64,000 bases of DNA from the NCBI GenBank assembly GCA_018466975.1, contig CM031560.1, positions 1,612,001-1,676,000 on the forward strand, written 5' to 3'. Source of the stretch: Sparassis latifolia (lineage: Eukaryota > Basidiomycota > Agaricomycetes > Polyporales > Sparassidaceae). The translations under genes were made by a program, and so were the position numbers. The notes beneath the pieces are model-generated. The model was not told where the DNA came from and ran no database searches. It worked only from the letters and a program-made list of their open reading frames with translations. This document shows, piece after piece, positions 33,755 to 42,807 of this stretch; positions within the stretch are counted from its first letter, which is position 1; every line of letters starts with the position of its first letter.

Positions 33755-35290
33755 TCAGGTTGCAATTGGCTCCTGGAAGTTAGCCTCAATATCATCATCC
33801 TCCGCTCTAAATCGTTCGTAGACCACCACCTCAGCGCGAAGCCATGCAGTAGTCTCCACTTCCACGTAGTCTTCCCGATTCACAAATAACCGTTGTAATG
33901 GCACGCCTGCCGCTCGCCTCGCCTCCACCAGGTCACGCAGCTCTCCCCCATTAAGCCCGGTGCATATCAGCGTCGTGAGTTGAGGACAAAACGCCAGTGG
34001 ACGGTCGGTCGCTGCCTCCGCCGTGGGACGCGACATGTGAAACGGATCGAGAAGGAATCGGTACCATCCCTTTCCTATCCACGCGAAATTGAGATTGAGC
34101 GATATGACATTGGCAAGTGCACCATAGGCCTCTGCTACAGCAGTGGAACTGCATGCAAACCCGAACAACTTCAGGCTTCTAAGACCAGCGAGAATCGCCT
34201 TGCCTGTGGAGAGCGAAGGTCGGGCAAGGGAATAAAGAAAGTCGCTGAGGTCCTTGCCTCGAAGAGAAAGCTGGAGATCAGTGACGTTCGGTAACTCCAA
34301 ACATTCCACAAGTGACGGGACAGACGCCGCATCATCCCCCTCGAAGGTGAGCACGAGCTTCTTGACCGACGGCAGAGAGATCGTTCGGAATCCTATGTCG
34401 TCGGGCACAATATGTCCGTCTAACACTTTAAAGCAATGAATGGGTCCGGAATTCCGCAGGATAAGGGTGTGGAGCTCGGGCGAGGTGCACAGCATATGCG
34501 CAAATGCGTCGAAATTGGGACGGAAGGCATGGCTGTGATATGCAAGCTCCAGCTGTACCATACCACCGACGAAGTCGAACCGATTCCATGGGACAGGTGC
34601 TCCACGGATGCTGACGTGCGTTAATTTTGGTGCGAAGCCGCGGAACATAATAGGCTCCTGGTGTTTCGGGTTGCATATGACAGGAATCAAGAAGTAGTAA
34701 TATTTTGCCTCTGCAACGTCGAGGTAGAGCTCCTCGAGTAGAGGGGCAGCACCGCACCCACACAACTCCTCTATGGAGAGCTTCATATTCATATGCTCCT
34801 TCAGCATTAGCCTGAAGGTGCGCCAGCGGGATACATGTGGGAATATGAGGGCAAAAATGTCGACGAGATGTCTCCATCTATTGTAGTCACGTCGGCTGCT
34901 CTGCTTCGTATTCGCTGACATGAAGTCAACCACGACATGGAGGGGGACACCACGCGACCGATCGAGGTAGACTTTGCTTCTCTCCATCCCCTTCTCAAAG
35001 TGGATCGTGGACCACAACATGGGGTTTTGGATCGCAATATCGCGCCAACGCCGACAGACATGGGAGACGAGCAATTCCCAGTCCACACTGGACTCCTCCG
35101 CGTGCTCGTCGCCCTTGTCGACTGTTCCATACGGGATTGGACTATTATCCCTGGACGGTCCCAGAACAAAGATGTGGGAGATTATTTCAGGATGTAAGTC
35201 GTGTATGGAAAGAACAGCCATCTTGAGATGGCGAGAAAGTCTTTGTTTGACAAGGGACATTGTGTGGCGATCTGTTAGAATGGTTAGCAT
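33755..35290 (-). CDS. F-box-like/LRR protein, paralogue 1
   Basis: Intronless 511-aa protein. The F-box-like part is LSIHDLHPEIISHIFVLGP followed by WELLVSHVCRRWRDIAIQNP and LWSTIHFEKG, the pattern common in Agaricomycete F-box families. The remainder is Leu-rich repeats (APKLTHVSIRG, LHTLILRNSGPIH, SLPSVKKLVLTFEGDD). It probably serves as a substrate receptor of an SCF-type ubiquitin ligase, by analogy. An alternative ATG lies at 35260 (MSLVKQRL). It shares arrangement and several sentences of sequence with the genes at 35594-37133 and 46799-48475, so the three are paralogues. Confidence 0.85.
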   Translation of the reverse strand: MLTILTDRHTMSLVKQRLSRHLKMAVLSIHDLHPEIISHIFVLGPSRDNSPIPYGTVDKGDEHAEESSVDWELLVSHVCRRWRDIAIQNPMLWSTIHFEKGMERSKVYLDRSRGVPLHVVVDFMSANTKQSSRRDYNRWRHLVDIFALIFPHVSRWRTFRLMLKEHMNMKLSIEELCGCGAAPLLEELYLDVAEAKYYYFLIPVICNPKHQEPIMFRGFAPKLTHVSIRGAPVPWNRFDFVGGMVQLELAYHSHAFRPNFDAFAHMLCTSPELHTLILRNSGPIHCFKVLDGHIVPDDIGFRTISLPSVKKLVLTFEGDDAASVPSLVECLELPNVTDLQLSLRGKDLSDFLYSLARPSLSTGKAILAGLRSLKLFGFACSSTAVAEAYGALANVISLNLNFAWIGKGWYRFLLDPFHMSRPTAEAATDRPLAFCPQLTTLICTGLNGGELRDLVEARRAAGVPLQRLFVNREDYVEVETTAWLRAEVVVYERFRAEDDDIEANFQEPIAT

Positions 35291-35593
35291 TTACAGTCGC
35301 TGGAGAATGTCATTACTGTACTCTTCTGCTTTCACAACAAAACTTCAGCAGTGGTCAGAACTTTGTGGTGATCAAGTGCTTGGGAGAGGCAGTCCATTGT
35401 CAATGTCCAACAAACAAAGACATGGATCAGTCGGCACGTGAGATCGCAGAACTGTATGGCTTCTGCCCCCAATTTAGAAAGTCGAGTATGCAGATCAAGA
35501 ATATTGGAATCTGATCATAAGTAGAAACACATTTGAGACCTATTCCTGAAGTCATCGCGCATGCCGAAGCCCGAATGGTCGTCCTCTCCCAAA

Positions 35594-37133
35594 CTACTCG
35601 TCCTCATCCAGATCGGAATCATCATCGCTCACGGCATCTGAGTTTTCGTCCTCCTCCGCCGTGGCAACATACCCGTCCTCCGGGTGGCGGAACAGCCCAA
35701 ACACCTCCACGTTCTCCGCGAGCCACGCAAGGCGGTCCGGGCGTATGCGGTCGCCCGCGTGCATGCGCACGCAGCGCAGGGGCATGCCCGCATCGCGGCG
35801 CTCCCCGACGAGCGCACACATCATGCGGCCGTTCACGCCCGTCGTGACGAGCGTGTCGAGGCGCGGGAAGAACATGCCCGCCGCGTGGCCCATGAAGCCC
35901 CCGAAGCGCGCGAGCGGCGGCCGGCGCGCGTTGCGGTACCACTCGCGCGACATGCGCCGGAAGTCGAGGGTGAGCGTCGTGAGGTTCGGCATCACGGCGT
36001 AGAACTCGATGACATAGTCCCGGGTGCGCAGGCCTGACACGCTCAGGGAGCGCAAGCCCGCGAACGCCTCTGGACGCTGGACGAGGCTCCGCATGAAAGA
36101 GGAGGGAGATCCGGAGGGAGAGCTAATCTCGAGCTCTTCGAGCGAGCCAAAGTCGAGGCATTTCAGAAGGAACTCGGTGCGGTAGGACGTGAAGTCCAGC
36201 ACGAGCTTGCGGAGCGAGCGCAGGACGACAATGAGCGGCAGCCAGTCGTCGTCCTCCGAGAGCCCCATGCTCTCCATCCACTCGTCCAATCCCTCGAAAG
36301 GTCCCGAGTTGCGCAAAATGAGTGTGTGCAGATTTGGGGAACTGTTCAGGATGCGCGCGAATTCCTTGTACTCGGGCCGGACGGGTTCCGCGTGGTACGC
36401 AAGCTCGAGTCGATGCAGCCCACTGAAGCAGCGCGATTCTGCCCAGTTCAGGTAGATGCCCCGCAGTGCCAGGTGCGTCAGCTTCGGCGCATTGTCTTGG
36501 AACAGGATCAATTTAGACCAGGTGGCGAACAGTAGCGGCATGTAGCCAATTTCCACACGACTGCGGGCAACAGGGCGGGAGAGAAGGAGCTCTTCCAGCA
36601 GAGGAGCCGGCCCACATTTGCTCATGGCGACCAGCACGCGCAACATCGAATGCGCATCGTCTGAGCTGAACCTGAGCGAGCGCCACCGGGAAACATGCGG
36701 CATGATCAGCGGGAGGAATATGCGCTCCACGTCTTCGTCCATGTCCGAATCCCGTATGTCCTCGGACTGGCCTCTGATCGGCTTCGTGAGATCGAGCGAA
36801 ATCGTCACCGGCGCGTTTCGCGACAATTCAAGGTATGCCTCGGCTTGCTGAAACCCGTCGTTGAAGTCGACAGTGGTCCATAGTGCCGGGAGCTGGAGGG
36901 CGATGTTACGCCAGAGGCGGCACACGCGAGCTACCAGGTGCCCCGGATGTGCAGCGCACCGCTCCTCGTCTTCATACGCCGGCACCTCCTCGTCCGCGTC
37001 AAACGCGGGTGCTGCGAACAGGAAGATGCAGCGCAGGAGCTCGGGGGGGCAGGTCTTCGATTGAGCAGATGCGCCTTATTGCGTTCGAAAGCTGGGGACG
37101 CTGTTCTTCAGTGCGAGGTTGGCCGACGTTCAT
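35594..37133 (-). pseudogene. F-box-like/LRR protein, paralogue 2, with a C7 frameshift
   Basis: The long frame (35594-36985) gives VCRRWRNIA-type sequence (RVCRLWRNIALQLPALWTTV) and Leu-rich repeats (LRSLRKLVLDF, LHTLILRNSGPFEG), ending in an acidic tail (AVSDDDSDLDEDE). It has no upstream ATG of its own (first codon GTG). The missing start, MNVGQPRTEEQRPQLSNAIR then ICSIEDLPP, is one frame away, and the break lies in a run of seven C (37043-37049). Paralogue 3 has six C at the same place (46910-46915) and stays in frame. So a one-base insertion splits the F-box, either as error or real. Intron-less otherwise. A TATA-like box is upstream at 37258-37268. Confidence 0.75.
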
Positions 37134-37257
37134 TACTGCGATGACCGAGCCTGCTACCGTGAGTTGAGCTGAAACCTGGATCGATGATGACCGCACACGC
37201 GCACCTTCATGCGACAGGCCTCGCTCTGTTCTGGTCCTTGTAGGTTCAGCGACCGCA

Positions 37258-37268
37258 CTATATATTAT
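37258..37268 (-). promoter_or_regulatory. TATA-like box of F-box paralogue 2
   Basis: On the minus strand this reads TAATATATAG, about 125 nt before the ATG at 37133. It would position a promoter for the frameshifted gene and argues the locus was recently active. Confidence 0.35.
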
Positions 37269-38147
37269 GTTTTGGTTCATCTAAGGTAGACAGTTCGTGC
37301 TGGAGGTCACCAAAGGAGAAATTTTCAGAGTACTTATTAGTGCTGTGACGTGACCACAGTCACGTGCTGTTATGTCTGGTGTCCTGTTGGTCCTTGGAGT
37401 CAACGCTGAACAGAGACCGAGGCTCTCTATCTTAACCACGGCCACACCATCGCGCACAGATCTAGACTCTCCTCCGAGTATGTGAGACACATAGCCTCTC
37501 CTCTGCAGTCCCTCCCGCGCACACCGCGCGAACACCAGGCCGTTCACCGTGCTCCAGTCCGAGACGCGGGTCTGCACGGAGCCGGCACGCTACGCTGACC
37601 CCAGGTGCTCGAGGCGACGTTTCTGTGGTACGTAGATAGGCACTATATGCAGCACTTTGTATCAATACATTCACACCACTCTCACTGAAAATTTCATCTA
37701 TTTGCAGAGGTAGTTAAATTAGAAACCTTCTGAGAGAGTCCTTGTGTCCAGAGACTTCGAGTGGCGTCTGTAGCCTTCGGGAGAAACGTGGAGTGTCCAT
37801 GTCACGTCCTATGCATGGCGGACGCGATATCAATCAATATATTCTGGCTACCTGGTGCAGCTCACGTATGTACACGCCGAGTATCCATGCGCGGCCACGC
37901 AGCGGATGGCGTCGTCGCAGTATATCTGCATGCGCAGGGCTCACTGCCACTCTCCGTATCCCATACGGAGACGTATCTGCGACACCACTGTCCGTATTGA
38001 AGCACGCCCTGAGGGTTATTAATATTGGTCGGCAAAACGCCTCGAGATCGAATCTACGACAAATGCCAGTGCTAGCGCGCGTGTCCGAGTACGAATCCAT
38101 ACGTGGGGGCGAGCGGGATGCTAATAAGTGTGGGGTGTCTTCGAGTA
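37269..38147. other. Intergenic, no gene seen
   Basis: No conserved ORF. A pair of ACGTG cores (GTGACGTG and TCACGTG, about 37345-37376) separated by a few bases is the only regulatory-looking sequence. Confidence 0.35.
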
Positions 38148-38252
38148 GAGTGTATTTGCAACGGTTTTCATGGCTCGAAGAAAGTAAATTTTTGGCTAAC
38201 CTTGCCTTCTGATTGGCCCAGGAAGATTTGGCGCCCGGTTGCAAATACACTC
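38148..38252. mobile_element. Small inverted-repeat element
   Basis: A 105-bp unit with ends GAGTGTATTTGCAACGG (38148-38164) and its complement CCGGTTGCAAATACACTC (38235-38252), one gap apart. The interior is non-coding. It is either a tiny MITE or a hairpin-forming remnant. A four-base AGTA lies near both edges, offset by one base, so a target duplication is uncertain. Confidence 0.6.
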
Positions 38253-38312
38253 CAGTACGGGAACTTGGATGCTGGAAGAGAGTGGGACGTGGATGGAGCC
38301 AAGGGTGCGACT

Positions 38313-40486
38313 ATCAGCAAAAGTGCACAATTGTTACAACGGATTCCGACGATTGTAGTATTCGCCCGCATGTGATAACAGGTTAGAATGTCATCGTAAG
38401 CCATTAGAATAATGGGGCTGCGTTGCGACCTTCGTAATCCCTTCAAATTCGTTGCAATGCTCGGTAACGTAGATGACTGATTGCAATGCCATTACAATGC
38501 ACTATAAACCTATGTAAGGCAGTTGTAAGTGCTTGTAATGTTGAGCGAACATGGTGATTAATAGTGATTATACTGAAGGCAGAGACTCAAGAAATATTCG
38601 ACAAGGGAGCACAGAACAACGTCCACGGAACGATCCACTATCACTAGGACAGTCATTTACCTGCCTGCGGACTCCAGCTCGTCCATACCGTTTCTTCGAC
38701 TCCGAGATCCTTTGCATATCCTCGTTCCGATATTCACTGCCCATTCTATGTTCTGTGGCCGGCAGGAATATGAATAGGACCTTGAGCAAACCAGCCCCTT
38801 CACGCGGTCTTGGGTCCGACAAACTTGTGTACGTAGCAAAGTAGTCAAAGTCAAAGGCACACGGTGACGGCCCAGTCGGCTTGCGAAGTGACTCTTCCCA
38901 ATTTGGAAGCTACTCAACAGTGATGACGTAGTACACTTCTCTCCTCCCGGCCATATAAGAGGCGGTCGGTCTCTTCTGGTGTCTTTCACTGCTTTGATTC
39001 CTCCTTGTATGTCGACGCATTCTTGGCGGCACAGCCGCTTTTCTGACGACAAAATTAATGACAACGACGCCGCAGAAGCGCGCCTCGCCAACGTTAACAC
39101 CGTTTCCACCGAGTGCTTTGCTCTTCTCATTCTACATATGTGCCCTTCCTGCAGGACGTGCCTTAGGAGCTTCTCATCCATTTAAAGTGACACACTTGTG
39201 CCCTTCCACTGCTCACACACCTATCTGTATGACTGCAGTATGTGTTCCATCTTGTCTTTGCTGTCATGAATTGGGAACAGGATCATGGTACATGCCGTAT
39301 CGTGATGCATGGAGCTAGTGCTCTCGATGCATACACCACACCAGATCGAGCCTGAGCAGGTGCATGTACTATTGAGTATCCTTTGAACTGCCTAGAATTC
39401 ACACTTCGCAACCGTCCACGGTGCATATACCGAGTCAAGATTTGGACACCGGCCATACTAGCAGCAGCGGGCTCGCGATGCCCAGCCAGTGAGTAATCGT
39501 GCACTCTAGACGGTAACATAGTTGATGCGCTCTCTCCGCAGGCCTGCCCGCACTGGACCGGTTCGTCTTCGCAAAGCTCGCGATGTTTCAACTGACATAT
39601 TGAGCACGTATCATTGCCTGCATGACAACTTACCCAATAAATTCCTTTATTATAGACAGGTCTTTCGTGCAGATGCCAGCAGGAATGTGCGCTCAGACTG
39701 CTGCAACGACAGCAATGGTCTGTCAACTTTGAAAGAACGACACTACAGTCGGTAGGCCCCAGGTTCACCGACCTCAATGTACGCACCAAGTGTAGCACTA
39801 TCTCACAGCATTCTGCACAGACTGCCTTTGGATTTCTGTACTCTTGCTACCCTCTCCTGGATGGTCTTGTTGGCCCTCGTCGTTGAGATTTCACCGCCTC
39901 TGTTCCTCACTGCCGCTTCTCCTTGCAGTGGCACTTTCTCAACCTTTGTGCTCTCTCGGACATCCAGCTCACCTCTCGATGGTCATCCTGCTCTCGCGCC
40001 AGCTCGTGGTGTTCCGGTTTTGTGCTCTCCTTAGGTTTTGCACTGCTCTCCTGTTCTATTTGGCACTCATGCGGACTGTGGTGAACTCTCTGTATTCATA
40101 TGTAGTCACACCTGTTGTATGTTATGTTGTATTTGCCGCAATGATTACTATATTTCCTGTCCTGTGCTCTGTCCACTGGGAGTAAGTCTATTTGTACAGC
40201 CATTATAAGTTGTCCCCTGACATTGCCACTGCTTACAATCCCATCACGATGCCTTATAAACCTGGGAATCCATGGTAATGAGTCCCAAACATTCCAGGTA
40301 TTCGGAATAGATTGTGTACATTGCGAATGGATTACCAAATATTTTGAAACGTTGGGAAATATTCGGAACCCCCGTAGAGAAGTTACAATCCATTACAACT
40401 TTGCTCAATAATTTCGAGTGTTGTAACGGATTTCCTAGATTACGATGCTATGTAACCGATGGTAACAGAAGTGCACTTTTGCTGAT
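38313..40486. mobile_element. 2.17-kb TIR transposon, apparently non-autonomous
   Basis: The ends start ATCAGCAAAAGTGCAC on both sides (38313 inward and 40486 inward), followed by a GTTAC motif. Motifs of the form TTACAATG, GCAATG and CCTATAAACCT or TTATAAACCT recur in the subterminal regions on both sides. No transposase was recognised; the internal ORFs are short. The stretch 38900-39000 has a GGCCATATAAGAGG TATA-like sequence, so a nested element is possible. No clean target-site duplication was found. The termini match the MITE at 255-448. Confidence 0.7.
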
Positions 40487-40925
40487 GGCCGATGCCCTTC
40501 GACAGCGCGCCTCGGCCACGCTTGGATAGCCGTTGCCGGGGGCGAGGGTGGAGTAAGTCGCAGATGTTGCAACGTTGAAGAAAGCGTGAAGGCGGCATGA
40601 TGCTGATAGGACGACGCAGACGAAGAAGTGTCGTCCCTCGAATTTTTTGGCTCCTGTTTGCGAATTGACCTCGGCGAGGGGAAGCCGAGTCGACGAGGTT
40701 GACGCACAGACGTCTGGAGGGCAGAGCGGATATGCCGGCTTTATTTGAAGGCGGCGGCCAATGGGTGTCGGTACTCAGTACTTACTCAGTAACGAAGAGC
40801 GGAAGATTCTTAGAAGACCTGGTGAAGCCCGCCAGTACGAGAAGAGCTAATGGCTATCCCCGAGAACCGAATAATATGGACGCGTCCTGCAGTGGGAGCA
40901 GTGCCGTGCACGAGCATCGGCGTGA

Positions 40926-41891
40926 GTTCAATTTCGTACTTGTTTAACGGCCGTCGATTGGATTACTGTCGTAGCTGAGCGGGATTAGTCTATTCAGAAA
41001 CCCGGTTTACACAGAAACCCCCCCTGCTTTTGGTAATTTCGTGACGGCTCTGAGAAAAATCGAAGGCGCTCACCTGTCAATGTTTCACAGCGGTCTCCTG
41101 GGTCCGCTGTCGAGCTCAGCGAGGGCGCACGCATTGGCCGGGTGCTAGCGTGGGTCGGTGTGTCCGATGCCGTTCATCGGGGGCCGTTCATCGTCTACCG
41201 CGTCGAGTACTTAGTGGTGTCCAATTGTTGTTAAGGCGAGGCCAAAAAGCTTTGTAAGTGGGCATCTTGACCCACAGAGCCAAAGAGATGGCACACTCCA
41301 CAATTTGGCAGCGGGCCATTCAAATTGCTCATCGTCTCCAATGACGATATCTGCGGATGCGGTCTGCAGCCCTGTATGATACGGCGAGCGACTTGAATAT
41401 TAATGTCAGGGACGCGCAGTACTCGGTGTCAGTGGTTGGCGCCGTCGTTGGTGCCCATTGACATTTCTTTGATGATATTTCCATCTTCGTATTTTTCTCT
41501 TCAGCGGTTCCGGGGGAAGGTGGGTTTATTTTCCCGCGAGAGGATTCTGAATAGACTAATCCCTTGTCGTACAGAGCCAAAGAGATGGTACACACCTAAA
41601 TTCGACGACCGGCCATTGCTCGTCTTCTCCAATGACGACGCCGACGCGGTCCGCCCTGTGCGACGCAGTGAGCAATGAATTAATGACGCGCGGTACTCGG
41701 TCCATGTCAGTGGTTGACGCTGTCGCTGACGCCCATTGAGATTTCTTTGATGGTATTTCCGTCTTCGCATTTTCTCTAGTTCAGCAGTTCCCGCGGGAAG
41801 GGGGTTTATTTTCCCGCGGAGGGTTTCTGAATAGACTCATCCTGCACGCGCATGGCTTCAAATTCGTACTTGTTTAACGGCCGTCGATTGG
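40926..41891. repeat. Nested direct and inverted repeats
   Basis: A 35-bp direct repeat (core TCGTACTTGTTTAACGGCCG) flanks the region at 40926-40960 and 41857-41891. Inside, two diverged tandem copies lie at 41274-41563 and 41571-41842, both starting ACAGAGCCAAAGAGATGG. An 18-bp perfect inverted repeat pairs GGGATTAGTCTATTCAGA (40981-40998) with 41546-41563; a third relative is at 41825-41842. This looks like a partly duplicated TIR element of about 580 bp. No coding content. Confidence 0.65.
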
Positions 41892-42807
41892 TCCGCCGTC
41901 GTGGGTGAGCGACCTTTGCATATAAGTAATGCACAGGAGAGCGGAGAACGTGCAACGCGGAGGCGAAGAGTGTTTACGATGACGAGCTGAAACTGTCCCG
42001 CGGCGAGTTTGCAAGTGAGCACCCCAAGAACGGCACCGCAGAGCACTTAAGGGTGCAGATGATGCACACGTACGACCGCTGCAGCTGGAGGGACGAGCTC
42101 CACGCAGGAGAGACATCGGCCAGATCGAGAGGAAGATGGACGTAAACCTGGAACGAATGAAGTTGTCCACAGCCCGAGGGGCCCGGTTGGAAATTGTAAA
42201 AGTACGGAGGCGTTGGAGAGCACCACGAGCAGCCATATGGCCGACGATTCAATGGGGCAGGGTGGTGAACGCAGATTGACGTGCATCGCGATTAAGGTGG
42301 ACGGCGGAGAGAAGGCGGGTGGCAGCGCCGGAGAAGAGCTGTCGGGTCCGGTGATTAAATCGAGCAGGGCCGGTGGTTGCTCGCGTCCAGTGGAAGGTGG
42401 ATGCCCATTTCGGGGCATGTCGATGCCTTACCTGGACGGGCGCTAGCGCGCGATCCGCAGAACCGTCGTCGTTTGCCAATGACAGTGTCCGCCGTCATTC
42501 ACCCGTGCATGTCTTCTCGAGAACGCCTCTTTGACCGGCCTATCTCCGCCGGCCGTCCTCCATCGAGTGCGTAACGCATGCCACTGTGGTCCGTCGGGGG
42601 ACTCGGAGACGGCGGGCGACCTGGACAGCTATTGGCATTTACGAGCGCGATCCGCGGGGACTGCGCACAGGGCAGTTGGGACGCAGCAATGAAGGGGCGG
42701 CGGCGGGCGGCGTGCGCAGATGATGTTCAGCAGTGCAAGTCTTCTCGCGAAGAGCCGCCCTCGCCCTTCTTTCTCTTCCACTCGCTGCTCCTCCCAGCCC
42801 CGCAGCG
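41892..42807. other. GC-rich upstream region of the RGS gene
   Basis: No gene recognised between the repeats and the RGS protein start. Short ORFs overlap on both strands but show no splice-joined similarity. Repeat debris may continue at its left edge. Confidence 0.35.

Noticed and set aside
38880..39010. Solo LTR suggested by GGCCATATAAGAGG and a following pyrimidine stretch
   Set aside because: No matching second copy, no primer-binding site, no polypurine tract and no TG/CA boundaries that I could define.
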